From positions 1,626,001 to 1,690,000 of the forward strand of contig JAQIIU010000002.1 in NCBI GenBank assembly GCA_036946625.1: a stretch of 64,000 nt of DNA. The letters are read 5' to 3'. Numbering within the stretch: the first letter of the stretch is position 1; the number at the start of each line of letters is the position of its first letter. Of this stretch, positions 53,902 through 63,212 are shown piece by piece. The translations under genes and the position numbers were made by a program. This DNA is from Methylorubrum populi (GTDB lineage: Bacteria > Pseudomonadota > Alphaproteobacteria > Rhizobiales > Beijerinckiaceae). Under the pieces are notes generated by a model. It saw nothing but the letters and a program-made list of their open reading frames with translations, searched no databases and was not told the origin of the DNA.

Positions 53902-55308
53902 CTATCCGCCGAACAGCCGCTTGAGACCGGCGAGCAGGCCGCCGCCGCGGGCCCGTTCGGGCTGCGTCGCCGCGGATGCGGCCGGCACGGAGGCCTTGGC
54001 CGAGGCGGCGACGGTCTGGACGAGGCCGAGTGCCGCCGTGTCCGTGGTCTCCCGGTCGATCAGGATCAGGCTGCCGGTGTCGCGGTTCTCGACGTAAGGG
54101 TCGACGGCGATCTGCCGGTCGAGGGTCAGCGTCACGTCGCCGATATCGTTGACCGCGAGCCTTTCCGCCGGGCCGGCCTGCCCGGTCTCCGGATCGATCC
54201 GGCAACGGACCGCCTTCACCGTGGCGTTCACGGTCTGCGTGCCGACCTTCGCCCAGAGGCCGGCGCCCGGAGCGAGTTCGGTCTCCGCGGCCCAGAACAG
54301 GCGCACGTCGAGGCTGTCGGTGAGCGTCAGCGGCGCGTCCGAGGCCGCGATCACGGCGCCGCGCGAGGCGTCGATCTCGTCCGCCAGCACGAGCGTGACC
54401 GATTGGCCCTCGCTCGCCCGCTCCAGATCGCCGTCACGGGTGAAGATGCGGGCGACGGTCGAGCTCTTGCCCGAGGGGGCGACGGTCACGGCGTCGCCGG
54501 GCGCGACCGAACCGCTGGCGATCAGCCCGGCAAACCCGCGGAAATCCGGGTTCGGGCGGTTCACCCACTGCACCGGCATGCGGAAGGCGGCGGCGCGCTC
54601 CTCCGGCTTCACCGGCACCTCTTCGAGGTAGCGCAGCAGCGGAACGCCATCGTACCACGCGGCGGCGGTGCCCGGCAGCACGACGTTGTCGCCGTTCTTG
54701 GCCGAGAGCGGGATCGCGCGCACCTCGGAGAAATTCAGCGGCGCGGCGAAGGCCTGGAAGCCGGAGACGATGGCATCGAACCTGTCCTGCGACCAGCCGA
54801 CGAGATCCATCTTGTTGATGGCCAGGACCACCCGGTGGATGCCCAGCAGCGAGACCAGCAGCGCGTGGCGCCGGGTCTGGCGGGTGAGCCCGTGGCGGGC
54901 ATCGACCAGGATCACGGCGGCGTCGGCCGTCGAGGCGCCGGTCGCCATGTTGCGGGTGTACTGCTCGTGGCCGGGGGTGTCGGCGACGATGAAGGAGCGC
55001 CGGTCGGTCGAGAAGAAGCGGTAGGCGACGTCGATGGTGATGCCCTGCTCGCGCTCGGCCTGGAGGCCGTCGACCAGCAGCGCGAGATCGACCTCGCCCC
55101 CTTGGGTGCCGTGCTTGCGCGAGTCGCGCTGGAGCGCCGTCACCTGATCGTCGAAGATCTGCTTGGTGTCGTGCAGCAGCCGCCCGATCAGGGTGGACTT
55201 GCCGTCATCGACCGAGCCGCAGGTGATGAAGCGCAAGACCTCCTTCGACTGGTGCTTGCGCAGGAAGGCTTCGTAGCCGAACGCTTCCGGCGACTGATGG
55301 ATCGTCAT
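53902..55308 (-). CDS. cysN: Sulfate adenylyltransferase subunit 1 (CysN)
   Basis: A 468-residue EF-Tu-like GTPase that drives ATP sulfurylase (with CysD) to activate sulfate to APS. Motifs are GSVDDGKSTLIGRLL (P-loop), DTPGHEQYTRNM (G3) and NKMDLV (G4), followed by two beta-barrel domains. There is no CysC (APS kinase) domain fused, and the C-terminus ends in a basic Gly-rich tail (GGGLLAGLKRLFGG). ATG 55308 overlaps the cysD stop (ATGA). Confidence 0.95.
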   Translation of the reverse strand: MTIHQSPEAFGYEAFLRKHQSKEVLRFITCGSVDDGKSTLIGRLLHDTKQIFDDQVTALQRDSRKHGTQGGEVDLALLVDGLQAEREQGITIDVAYRFFSTDRRSFIVADTPGHEQYTRNMATGASTADAAVILVDARHGLTRQTRRHALLVSLLGIHRVVLAINKMDLVGWSQDRFDAIVSGFQAFAAPLNFSEVRAIPLSAKNGDNVVLPGTAAAWYDGVPLLRYLEEVPVKPEERAAAFRMPVQWVNRPNPDFRGFAGLIASGSVAPGDAVTVAPSGKSSTVARIFTRDGDLERASEGQSVTLVLADEIDASRGAVIAASDAPLTLTDSLDVRLFWAAETELAPGAGLWAKVGTQTVNATVKAVRCRIDPETGQAGPAERLAVNDIGDVTLTLDRQIAVDPYVENRDTGSLILIDRETTDTAALGLVQTVAASAKASVPAASAATQPERARGGGLLAGLKRLFGG

Positions 55309-56237
55309 CAGAAGTAGCCCTCCTGCTTCTTGCGCTCCATGGCGCCGGCGCCGTCCTTGTCGATGACCCGGCCCTGGCGCTCCGAGGTGCGGGCGGCGAG
55401 CGTCTCGCCGATGATCTCCGGCAGGGTCGCGGCCGGGCTCTCGACCGCTCCGGTCAGCGGGTAGCAGCCGAGCGTGCGGAACCGGACTTTTCGCAGTTCC
55501 GGGGTCTCGCCGGCTTCCAGCGGCAGCCGGTCGTCGTCCACCATGATGAGCTGGCCGTCGCGGTTCACGACGGGGCGCTCGGCGGCGAAGTAGAGCGGGA
55601 CGATCGGAATATTTTCCTGCTCGATGTAGAGCCAGATGTCGAGCTCGGTCCAGTTCGAGAGCGGGAACACGCGGAAGGACTCGCCGCGCCGCTTCTTGAA
55701 GTTGTAGAGGTGCCACGGCTCGGCGCGCTGGCGCTTCGGGTCCCAGCGGTGCTGCGCGTTGCGGAGAGAGACGATGCGCTCCTTGGCGCGGCTCGCCTCC
55801 TCGTCGCGGCGCGCGCCGCCGAAGGCCGCGTCGAACCTGTGCTTGTCGAGGGCCTGCCGCAGGGCCTGCGTCTTCATCACGTCGGTGTGCACCTCCGAGC
55901 CGTGGCTGATCGGGCCGATGCCCTTGGCGAGCCCGTCCTGGTTGGTGTGGACGATGAGTTCGAGGCCGAGTTCCTTCGTGCGCCGGTCGCGGAAGGCGAT
56001 CATCTCGCGGAACTTCCAGGTCGTGTCGATGTGCATCAGGGGGAACGGCAGGCGCCCGGGCGCGAACGCCTTCAGGGCGAGATGCAGCAATACGGAAGAA
56101 TCCTTGCCGATCGAGTAGAGCATCACCGGGTTCTCGGCCTCGGCGACCGCCTCCCGGAAGATGTGGATGCTCTCGGCCTCCAGACGCTGGAGATGCGTCA
56201 GGCGGGTGCGCGCGGGCGCGGCGACAGCGGCGCTCAT
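55308..56237 (-). CDS. cysD: Sulfate adenylyltransferase subunit 2 (CysD)
   Basis: A 309-residue catalytic subunit of ATP sulfurylase, PP-loop (adenine nucleotide alpha hydrolase) fold. [17 protein letters not shown] is the SxGKDS loop; [40 protein letters not shown] and [20 protein letters not shown] are family marks. The start (ATG 56237) overlaps the cysH stop and the stop overlaps the cysN start, so cysH-cysD-cysN is one translationally coupled operon. Confidence 0.96.
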   Translation of the reverse strand: MSAAVAAPARTRLTHLQRLEAESIHIFREAVAEAENPVMLYSIGKDSSVLLHLALKAFAPGRLPFPLMHIDTTWKFREMIAFRDRRTKELGLELIVHTNQDGLAKGIGPISHGSEVHTDVMKTQALRQALDKHRFDAAFGGARRDEEASRAKERIVSLRNAQHRWDPKRQRAEPWHLYNFKKRRGESFRVFPLSNWTELDIWLYIEQENIPIVPLYFAAERPVVNRDGQLIMVDDDRLPLEAGETPELRKVRFRTLGCYPLTGAVESPAATLPEIIGETLAARTSERQGRVIDKDGAGAMERKKQEGYF

Positions 56238-57046
56238 CAGACCAGTTCCCTTCTCTGTTCGCGTGCGATCGCGGCGCTCGCCGGCTCCTCGAAGGCGGCG
56301 GCTTCCTGTCCGGGTGCCACGTCGCCTTCCGGCCTGTGCAGGTGCAGGCCGCATTCCTTCCTGGATTCCTGCTCCCACCACCAGCGGCCGGCGCGCTCGT
56401 CCTCGCCGATCTTCACGGCGCGGGTGCAGGGGGCGCAGCCGATGGAGGGGAAGCCGCGGTCGTGCAGCACGTTGTAGGGGATGAAGTTGTCGCGCACGAA
56501 GCGATCGACGTCGGCCCGCGACCAGTCGGCGAGCGGGTTGACCTTGATCAGGCCGCGGCCCTCGTCGGCCTCCGCCAGCGGCGTGTCGGCCCGGTTGGCG
56601 GACTGTCCGGCGCGCAAGCCCGTGAACCACGCCGCCGCGCCGTCGAGCGCCCGGCTCAACGGCTCGACCTTGCGGACGCCGCAGCAGGCCTGCCGCGCGG
56701 CGACCGAGTGGCGGAAGCCGTTGATGCCCTCCGCCGCGACGAACGCCTCCTCGGCCGTCCGCTCCGGCGCGTAGGCGCGAATGCGGATGCCGTAGGCGGC
56801 CTCCGTCTCGGTCCAGACGTCGTAGGTCTCGGGGAAGAGCCGACCGGTATCGAGGGTGACGATCTCGGTGCGGCCCTTATGCAAGGCGAGCGCGTGGGTC
56901 AGCGCCTGATCCTCGATGCCGAGGCTGGTGGTGAAGACGAGCCGGCCCGGGATGCGGCCCTCCACGAGGCGGATGCGCCCCGCGAGATCCAGCCCCGCCA
57001 TCTGGCTGGCGAGGTCCCCGGCCGCCCGGACGAGGGCAGCGGTCAT
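56237..57046 (-). CDS. cysH: APS/PAPS reductase (CysH), Fe-S type
   Basis: A 269-residue reductase making sulfite. It has two cysteine pairs, [11 protein letters not shown] and GCAPCTRAV, which bind a [4Fe-4S] cluster in assimilatory APS reductases, plus the C-terminal KECGLHL nucleophilic cysteine. With no CysC kinase domain in the cluster, APS rather than PAPS is the likely substrate. ATG 57046 is the only convincing start; the large frame beyond it is a shadow. First gene of the cysHDN operon, divergent from lrp-cysJ. Confidence 0.94.
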   Translation of the reverse strand: MTAALVRAAGDLASQMAGLDLAGRIRLVEGRIPGRLVFTTSLGIEDQALTHALALHKGRTEIVTLDTGRLFPETYDVWTETEAAYGIRIRAYAPERTAEEAFVAAEGINGFRHSVAARQACCGVRKVEPLSRALDGAAAWFTGLRAGQSANRADTPLAEADEGRGLIKVNPLADWSRADVDRFVRDNFIPYNVLHDRGFPSIGCAPCTRAVKIGEDERAGRWWWEQESRKECGLHLHRPEGDVAPGQEAAAFEEPASAAIAREQRRELV

Positions 57047-57069
57047 GTGCGTAAAATCGATTTGCCTGC

Positions 57070-57111
57070 TTGTCGGAGTTCTGAAATGTTCGCTATAACG
57101 AACGCTGTCAA
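57070..57111. promoter_or_regulatory. Divergent cysH/lrp control region with palindrome GTTCGCTATAACGAAC
   Basis: GTTCGCTATAACGAAC (57088-57103) is a palindrome with perfect GTTCG/CGAAC arms. Reading right, TTGTCG (57070-57075) and TATAAC (57094-57099) with an 18-base spacer form a plausible promoter for lrp, and the palindrome overlaps its -10. Reading left, TTGACA (57111-57106) is a plausible -35 for cysH. A 12-of-16 match to the palindrome is found at 57849-57864 before cysJ. Confidence 0.6.
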
Positions 57112-57295
57112 GGCGTCGGAGCCGCCGCGCACGCAATCCTCTGCTGCGGCGCGAACGAGGCGGCAACGGCTGCGGCAGCGGATCGTTGCCCACGTATGAA
57201 AAATTCTTCTCGGCGGAGCCTGCCGGCCGCCAGGGTCGTGCCGGCGGCCCGGCCCACCGAGAGACACCCTCGCCACCCCTTTCGGAGAGGCCCCC

Positions 57296-57799
57296 TTGGA
57301 CTCGATCGACCTGAAGATCCTCGCGCTCCTGCAGAAGGACGCCACGCTCTCCATCGCCGCCATCGGCGAGCAGGTCGGGCTGTCGCAGACCCCGTGCTGG
57401 AAGCGGATTCAACGGCTCGAAGCGGATGGCGTCATCGACCGGCGCGTCGCCGTGCTCGATCCGGTGAAGCTCGGGCTCGGGCTCACCGTGTTCGTCTCGA
57501 TCGAGACCGCCGACCACTCCAAGGACTGGCTGGAGCGCTTCGCCGACCGCATCTCCGCGATGCCGGAGGTTCTGGAATTCTACCGCATGGCCGGCGACGT
57601 CGATTACATGCTGCGCGTGGTCGTGGCCGACATGGCCGCCTACGACACCTTCTACAAGAACCTGATCGCGACCCTGCCTCTCAAGAACGTGACCTCGCGG
57701 TTTGCCATGGAGAAGGTCAAATCGACCACGGCCCTGCCCCTGCCGGCCCCGCCGCCGCGGGGGCGCGCGGAGCCGCGTCTCGCCGTGGTCGGGGAATGA
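57296..57799 (+). CDS. Lrp/AsnC-family transcriptional regulator
   Basis: A 167-residue regulator starting at TTG 57296 behind CGGAGAGG. The N-terminal HTH (about residues 2-50) reads DSIDLKILALLQKDATLSIA and VGLSQTPCWKRIQRLEADGV. The C-terminal RAM/AsnC effector domain (about 65-145) has FYRMAGDVDYMLRVVVADMA and NVTSRFAMEKVKSTTALPL. Position between cysH and cysJ suggests control of sulfate assimilation, with an amino acid or sulfur compound as effector; this is inference from context. Confidence 0.9.
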   Translation: MDSIDLKILALLQKDATLSIAAIGEQVGLSQTPCWKRIQRLEADGVIDRRVAVLDPVKLGLGLTVFVSIETADHSKDWLERFADRISAMPEVLEFYRMAGDVDYMLRVVVADMAAYDTFYKNLIATLPLKNVTSRFAMEKVKSTTALPLPAPPPRGRAEPRLAVVGE

Positions 57800-57848
57800 T
57801 CTTCTTTTTCGCGGCGCAACAACGAACAATCTCTTCTCTGTCGTGGGC

Positions 57849-57864
57849 GTTCTTTAAAACGGAC
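57849..57864 (+). promoter_or_regulatory. Candidate operator before cysJ
   Basis: GTTCTTTAAAACGGAC matches the upstream palindrome GTTCGCTATAACGAAC at 12 of 16 positions. It lies 36 bases before the cysJ ATG, next to AT-richer DNA that could hold the cysJ promoter. A further half site, CAACGAAC, is nearby at about 57825. Confidence 0.45.
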
Positions 57865-57899
57865 ATTTCTCCGTTGACAGCGGCGCCCCGGCGGACGAC

Positions 57900-59687
57900 A
57901 TGGCACCCACGATGTCCAGGCAAGCACTCCTTCCCCGCACGGCTCCCTTCGGAGACCAGGAACGGGCTCATCTCGACGCGGCGCTCGGCGCGGCGACGCC
58001 GATCCAGCGCGCGTGGCTGACGGGCTTCCTCGCAGGGCTCGACGCGGCCTCCGGCCAGCCCGCCGCGGCCGCCGCCGCCCCGGCCGCGCCTCCGAAGGCG
58101 GCCGAGCCGCTGACGATCCTGTTCGCTTCCGAATCGGGCAATTCCGAAAAGCTCGCGGGCGACGTGGGCAAGCTCGCGCGCAAGCAGGGCTTCAAGCCGA
58201 AGGTCGTGGACTTCGCCGACCTCGATCTCGCCACGCTGCCGAAGGCCGGCAGGGTCATCGCCATCGCCGCGACCTGGGGCGAGGGCGAGCCGCCGGCCCG
58301 CGCGGTGCGCGCCTACGGCGAGTTGATGGGCGAGGCGGCGCCGCGGCTGGAGGGCGTCGAATTCGGCGTGCTCGCGCTCGGCGACACGAGCTACGCGGAG
58401 TTCTGCGCCATCGGCAAGGCGCTCGACGCGCGCTTCGCGGCGCTCGGCGCCAAGCGCGCGGTCGAGCGGATCGACCTCGACCTCGACTTCGAGAAGCCCG
58501 CCGCCGACTGGATCAAGGGCGCGCTGAAGGCGCTGGCCCCCGCCGAGGCGAAGGCCGACAACGTCGTGGCGGTCGATTTCCGCGCCGGCACGGAGGACGA
58601 GGACGGCGAGGTCAGCCGCGAGCCGGCGGTGGTCGAGGTGATCGACCACGTGAACCTCAACTCTTCGCGATCGGACAAGGAGACGATCCACCTCGCCCTG
58701 GAATTCGAGGACGGGGCGCCGGCCTACGAGCCGGGCGACTCGCTGGAGATCTTCCCGGAGAACGACCCGCAGCTCGTGGACGAGATCTTGCGCGCGACGG
58801 GTCTCGGCGGCGACGAAGCCTTGCGCAAGGCGCTGCTCGCCGAGCGCGACATCACCACGCTCTCGGCCACCACGGTCGAGCGGTTCGCCAAGGCCACGGG
58901 CCATGCCGACGCGCAGAAGTTCGTGGAGAGCGGCGAGGTCAGGGCCTGGATCGAGGGCCGCCACCTGATCGACCTGATCGAGCGCTTCCCCGCCGAACTG
59001 ACCGCCGAGCACCTCAACACGGTGACCCGGCCGCTGCCGCCGCGGGCCTACTCGATCGCCTCGTCGCGAAAAGAGGTCGGCGACGAGGCGCATCTCACCA
59101 TTGCCGCCGTGCGCTACGAGACCCACGGCCGCGCCCGCTCCGGCGTCGCCTCGGTCCACGTCGCCGACCGGATCGCCAACGGCGCCAAGCTGCGGGTGCG
59201 GGTGAAGCCGAACAAGCATTTCCGCCTGCCCTCCGACCCATCGACCGACATCATCATGGTCGGCCCCGGCACCGGCGTCGCCCCGTTCCGCGCCTTCGTG
59301 CAGGAGCGCCGCGCCACCGAAGCCCCCGGCCGCTCCTGGCTGTTCTTCGGCGACCGCCACTTCACCCACGACTTCCTGTACCAGCTCGAATGGCAGGACG
59401 CCCTGGAGGACGGGTCGCTGGCGAAGATCGACGTGGCCTTCTCCCGCGACCAGCCGGAAAAGATCTACGTGCAGGATCGTATCGACGCACACGCTGCCGA
59501 GGTGGTGGCGTGGCTCGACGGCGGTGCCCACTTCTACGTCTGCGGCGATGCCAGGAACATGGCCAAGGACGTGCGCGCCGCCGTGGTGCGGGCCTTCGAG
59601 AGCACGAAGGGCCTGAGCCATGCGGATGCCGAGGCGCATGTCGCCTCGCTGGAGCGTGAGAAGCGCTACCAGCAGGACGTCTACTGA
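57900..59687 (+). CDS. cysJ: Sulfite reductase flavoprotein subunit (CysJ type)
   Basis: A 595-residue diflavin reductase supplying NADPH electrons to the sulfite reductase hemoprotein. After a leader with an Ala/Pro-rich linker, the FMN flavodoxin domain (about residues 70-215) shows LTILFASESGNSEKLAGDVG and LGDTSYAEFC. The FAD domain has RAYSIASSRKEVGDEAHLTI, and the NADPH part has IIMVGPGTGVAPFRAFVQER, FGDRHFTHDF and FYVCGDARNMAKDV. ATG 57900 is used; ATG 57912 is an alternative. It is read toward cysI, with a palindromic repeat between. Confidence 0.94.
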   Translation: MAPTMSRQALLPRTAPFGDQERAHLDAALGAATPIQRAWLTGFLAGLDAASGQPAAAAAAPAAPPKAAEPLTILFASESGNSEKLAGDVGKLARKQGFKPKVVDFADLDLATLPKAGRVIAIAATWGEGEPPARAVRAYGELMGEAAPRLEGVEFGVLALGDTSYAEFCAIGKALDARFAALGAKRAVERIDLDLDFEKPAADWIKGALKALAPAEAKADNVVAVDFRAGTEDEDGEVSREPAVVEVIDHVNLNSSRSDKETIHLALEFEDGAPAYEPGDSLEIFPENDPQLVDEILRATGLGGDEALRKALLAERDITTLSATTVERFAKATGHADAQKFVESGEVRAWIEGRHLIDLIERFPAELTAEHLNTVTRPLPPRAYSIASSRKEVGDEAHLTIAAVRYETHGRARSGVASVHVADRIANGAKLRVRVKPNKHFRLPSDPSTDIIMVGPGTGVAPFRAFVQERRATEAPGRSWLFFGDRHFTHDFLYQLEWQDALEDGSLAKIDVAFSRDQPEKIYVQDRIDAHAAEVVAWLDGGAHFYVCGDARNMAKDVRAAVVRAFESTKGLSHADAEAHVASLEREKRYQQDVY

Positions 59688-59716
59688 GGAAGGACGGCGC
59701 TCCTTCCCGAACCGGG

Positions 59717-59830
59717 CCTCGTCCTGAGGTGCTCGCGCCAGCGAGCCCCGAGGGAGGGCTCCAGGGATCGCCGCGAGATCTGGAGCCCTCCCTCGAGGCC
59801 TCCGCTTCGCTCCGGCTCCTCAGGATGAGG
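59717..59830. repeat. Palindromic intergenic repeat, copy 3, between cysJ and cysI
   Basis: CCTCGTCCTGAGGTGCTCGC, CCCCGAGGGAGGGCTCCAG on the left are mirrored by CTGGAGCCCTCCCTCGAGG and CCTCAGGATGAGG on the right. The strong hairpin lies inside the probable cysJ-cysI transcript and could adjust the ratio of the two subunits. Confidence 0.88.
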
Positions 59831-59880
59831 GGGTGGGCGGGGATGAGCGGCCGAACTCGGATACCATAGAGATCACCGCC

Positions 59881-61719
59881 ATGGACGACCACAAGCCGAT
59901 CGACACCCCTGACGGCCCCGCCGTGGACACGCCCGGCATCGGCGCGCGCCGCTACGAGCCGCCGCCGACCGGCCGTCCGATCACGGAAGCCGAGGCCGCG
60001 AAGGCCGCCGGGCTCGCCCACAACGAGCACCTGAAGATCGCCAGCGGCTACCTGCGCGGCGGTCTGGCCGACGGGCTCCTCAAGCACGCCACCGGCGCGA
60101 TCTCCGAGGACGACGGCCAGCTCGTCAAGTTCCACGGCATGTACATGCAGGACGACCGGGACATCCGGGCGGAGCGCACCAAGAAGAAGCTCGAGAAGGC
60201 CTACAGCTTCATGATCCGCCTGCGCATCGCCGGCGGCGTCGTGACGCCGAAGCAGTGGCTGATCCTCGACGACATCGCCACGACCTATGCCGGCAGCGCC
60301 CTGCGGGCGACGACGCGGCAGACGTTCCAGTATCACGGCGTCATCAAGTCGAACCTCAAGCGCACCATGGCGGCGATCGACTCGGCGCTGCTCGACACCA
60401 TCGCCGCCTGCGGCGACGTGAACCGCAACGTCATGGCCGCGACCAACCCGGCCCAGGCCGGCGCCCACAAGGTCGCGCTCCAGCTCGCCAAGGACATCTC
60501 CGACACCCTGCTGCCGAAGACCGGCGCATGGCGCGAGATCTGGCTCGACGGCGAGCGCGTGGCCGGCGGCGAGGACGGGACGGAAGTCGAGCCGATCTAC
60601 GGCAAGACCTACCTGCCGCGGAAGTTCAAGACCGTGGTCGCGGTGCCGCCCTCGAACGAGGTCGACATCTTCGCCCACGACCTCGGCTTCATCGCCATCC
60701 TCGACAAGAAGAATCAGGTGACGGGCTGGAACGTCACCGTCGGCGGCGGCATGGGCATGACCCACGGCGAGGCCGACACGTTTCCCCGCACCGCCGACGT
60801 GCTGGGCTTCGTGAAGCCGGAGGACGCCCTGAAGGCGGCGGAAGCGGTGATGACGGTCCAGCGCGACTGGGGCAACCGCAAGAACCGCAAGAACGCCCGC
60901 CTCAAGTACACGATCGAGCGTTTCGGCCTCGACGCCTTCCGCGCGGAGGTCGAGACGCGCATCGGCAAGAAACTGGGCGAGCCCAAGCCCTTCACCTTCG
61001 CGGGCAACGGCGACCGCTACGGCTGGGTCGAGGGCGAGGACGGGCGCCACCACCTGACGCTCTACGTGCCGTCGGGCCGGATCAAGGACATCGACGGGGG
61101 ACCGCAATTCCTGTCGGGCCTGCGCCGCATCGCCCAGGTGCACGAGGGCGATTTCCGCCTCACCGGCAACCAGAACGTCATCATCGCCAACGTGCCCGCC
61201 GGGAAGCGTGCCGCGATCGAGGCGCTCGTCGACGAATACGGCCTGACCAGGGGCGCCTCGGCGCTGCGCCGCAACGCCATGGCCTGCGTCGCCCTGCCGA
61301 CCTGCGGCCTCGCGCTCGCCGAGAGCGAGCGCTACCTGCCCGATCTCCTGACCGAGTTGGAGGAGAGCCTCGCCCGCCACGGGTTGCAGGAGCAGGAGAT
61401 CACGATCCGCTCGACCGGCTGCCCCAACGGCTGCGCCCGGCCGTTCATCGCCGAGATCGGCCTCGTCGGCCGCGGGCCCGAACGCTACCACCTCTATCTC
61501 GGCGCCGCCTTCGACGGCTCCCGCCTGAGCAAGCTCTATCGGGAAGACGTGACGGCCGGCGAGATCAAGGACACCCTGGAGCCGCTGTTCGCCGCCTACG
61601 CCCGGGACCGCAAGCCCGGCGAGCATTTCGGTGACTTCGTGATCCGCGCCGGTTTCGTGGCCGAGACGGGCAACGGGCCGGACTTCCACGAGAGGACGGG
61701 GCCGCTCCGGGCGGCCTGA
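59881..61719 (+). CDS. cysI: Sulfite reductase hemoprotein subunit (CysI type)
   Basis: A 612-residue siroheme/[4Fe-4S] enzyme reducing sulfite to sulfide. The two ferredoxin-like repeats are recognisable, and the Fe-S/siroheme cysteines lie in CVALPTCGLALAESERYLPD and RSTGCPNGCARPFIAEIGLV (CxxxxxC and CxxxC). An arginine/lysine sulfite-binding set is suggested by RATTRQTFQYHGV. The first ~45 residues are a Pro-rich leader. ATG 59881 is chosen over 59833, which lies in the repeat flank. Confidence 0.95.
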   Translation: MDDHKPIDTPDGPAVDTPGIGARRYEPPPTGRPITEAEAAKAAGLAHNEHLKIASGYLRGGLADGLLKHATGAISEDDGQLVKFHGMYMQDDRDIRAERTKKKLEKAYSFMIRLRIAGGVVTPKQWLILDDIATTYAGSALRATTRQTFQYHGVIKSNLKRTMAAIDSALLDTIAACGDVNRNVMAATNPAQAGAHKVALQLAKDISDTLLPKTGAWREIWLDGERVAGGEDGTEVEPIYGKTYLPRKFKTVVAVPPSNEVDIFAHDLGFIAILDKKNQVTGWNVTVGGGMGMTHGEADTFPRTADVLGFVKPEDALKAAEAVMTVQRDWGNRKNRKNARLKYTIERFGLDAFRAEVETRIGKKLGEPKPFTFAGNGDRYGWVEGEDGRHHLTLYVPSGRIKDIDGGPQFLSGLRRIAQVHEGDFRLTGNQNVIIANVPAGKRAAIEALVDEYGLTRGASALRRNAMACVALPTCGLALAESERYLPDLLTELEESLARHGLQEQEITIRSTGCPNGCARPFIAEIGLVGRGPERYHLYLGAAFDGSRLSKLYREDVTAGEIKDTLEPLFAAYARDRKPGEHFGDFVIRAGFVAETGNGPDFHERTGPLRAA

Positions 61720-61725
61720 CGTTTC

Positions 61726-61818
61726 CGTCATCGCGAGGCTCGGTGCAAGCGATCCGGAGCGCGGCCCTTTCCGGAAAGGTCGCGCGACTGGATCGTTTCG
61801 CATCCGCTCGCGATGACG
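61726..61818. repeat. Hairpin repeat (CGTCATCGCGAG type) after cysI
   Basis: CGTCATCGCGAGGCTCGG and GCAAGCGATCCGGAGCGCGG on the left face CGCGCGACTGGATCGTTTCG and CTCGCGATGACG on the right. It fills the gap between the convergent cysI and panC genes and may end both transcripts. Confidence 0.8.
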
Positions 61819-61840
61819 ATGGCTGCTTCCGGCCGCCTGC

Positions 61841-62698
61841 TCAGACCGGCACCACCGCCACGTTGTCGATGAGCCGCGTGCTGCCGAGATACGCCGCCGC
61901 CAACACCCGCGCCTCGCGCCCGGCCCGGGCGACGGGCTGGAGCGTCCGCGCGTCGCGGACCTCCAGATACTGCACCGGGCCGAAGCCCGCCGCCTCCAGG
62001 GCCGCGATCCCTTCCGCCGCCAGCGGAGCCGCCTCGCCGCCGCGGGCGAGGCGCTCGGCGATGCCGGCGAGCACCGCGTGCAGGCGCGGCGCGATCGCGC
62101 GTTCGCGCGGGGCGAGGTAGCGGTTGCGCGAGGACAGGGCGAGGCCGTCCGCCTCGCGCAAGGTCGGCACGCCCTCGATGACGACGGGGATGTCGAGGTC
62201 GCGGATGACCGAGCGGATCACCTGCAACTGCTGAAAATCCTTCTCGCCGAACAGGGCGATGTCGGGTCGCACTTGGCTGACCAGCTTGGTCACGACCGTG
62301 GCGACGCCGGAGAAGTGGCCGGGCCGGACCGGGCCGCACAGCCCCTCCGCCGCCGGGCCCGGCTCGATCCGCGTGGCGAAACCCGGCGGGTACATGGTCT
62401 CGACGGACGGCAGCCACGCCGCATCGGCACCGGCCTGCACGAGCAGGGCGAGGTCGGCCTCGATGTCGCGCGGGTAGCGCGAGAAATCCTCGTTCGGGCC
62501 GAACTGGGTCGGGTTCACGAAGATGCTGACCACGGCCCGCCGGCCGATCGCCTTGGCATGCGCGACGAGGGCGAGGTGGCCCGCATGCAGCGCACCCATG
62601 GTCGGCACCAGCACGATCCGGTCGCCGCCCGCCCGCCACGCGTCGACCCGCGTGCGCAAGGGTTCGAGCGTCTCGAAGCGGAGAACGGTGTCGGACAT
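61841..62698 (-). CDS. panC: Pantothenate synthetase
   Basis: A 285-residue ATP-dependent ligase joining pantoate and beta-alanine, the last step to pantothenate (CoA precursor). Signatures are VPTMGALHAGHLALVAHAK (HIGH motif), VSIFVNPTQFGPNEDFSRYP, GHFSGVATVVTKLVSQVRPD, FGEKDFQQLQVI and ADGLALSSRNRYL (KMSKS-like). Start ATG 62698 is used, with panB not adjacent. Confidence 0.96.
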   Translation of the reverse strand: MSDTVLRFETLEPLRTRVDAWRAGGDRIVLVPTMGALHAGHLALVAHAKAIGRRAVVSIFVNPTQFGPNEDFSRYPRDIEADLALLVQAGADAAWLPSVETMYPPGFATRIEPGPAAEGLCGPVRPGHFSGVATVVTKLVSQVRPDIALFGEKDFQQLQVIRSVIRDLDIPVVIEGVPTLREADGLALSSRNRYLAPRERAIAPRLHAVLAGIAERLARGGEAAPLAAEGIAALEAAGFGPVQYLEVRDARTLQPVARAGREARVLAAAYLGSTRLIDNVAVVPV

Positions 62699-62771
62699 GG
62701 GCGGCGGGCTCGGCAAAGGGGAAACGCGCCGCACTGGTTAAGCGCCCTGGTCGCCGGAAGCCAGCCGCATG

Positions 62772-63143
62772 TCAGGGGCAATAGCGCAGGGGACGGTCGA
62801 ACGGGTCGTCGTAGCCGAGTCCGGGACGGAGGCCGTAATAGCTCGGCTTGCCCAGGCCGTATTCCGAACCGACATAGCTCGGGTCGTAGGGCCCGTTGGT
62901 CGGCACCGGCGCGACGCGCGGGGCGCAGCCGACGAGACGCCGCGGGAGCGGACGGGGGAGCCGGTCGCCCTCGGCATCGCCGTCGCCGCGGGGGAAGAAA
63001 CGCGGCGCCGGGGGCGGCCGCACCGGGTCGGCGACCCCGTACTCCGTCAGGTCGGCGGCGGCGGCCGGCCCACCGGAGAGACAGGCGAGGACGCATCCGA
63101 GGGCGAGGAGGGCACCGTGCGCCCGCTGCCGTCCGCCCGTCAT
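62772..63143 (-). CDS. Small secreted hypothetical protein
   Basis: A 123-residue protein with a Sec signal (about residues 8-30, AHGALLALGCVLACLSGGPA then AAA). The mature part of about 90 residues is rich in Pro, Gly, Tyr and Asp (PYDPSYVGSEYGLGKPSYYG), with three cysteines overall outside any recognised motif. I do not recognise a family; an envelope or surface protein is possible. ATG 63143 is chosen because it begins the signal peptide; an earlier frame to 63206 is possible. Confidence 0.62.
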   Translation of the reverse strand: MTGGRQRAHGALLALGCVLACLSGGPAAAADLTEYGVADPVRPPPAPRFFPRGDGDAEGDRLPRPLPRRLVGCAPRVAPVPTNGPYDPSYVGSEYGLGKPSYYGLRPGLGYDDPFDRPLRYCP

Positions 63144-63212
63144 CGCCCCGCTCTCCCGCCCGCTTCGCGATGCTTCGCAGTCGCTGGTGAACGGAAGGTT
63201 ACCCATCCGCTT

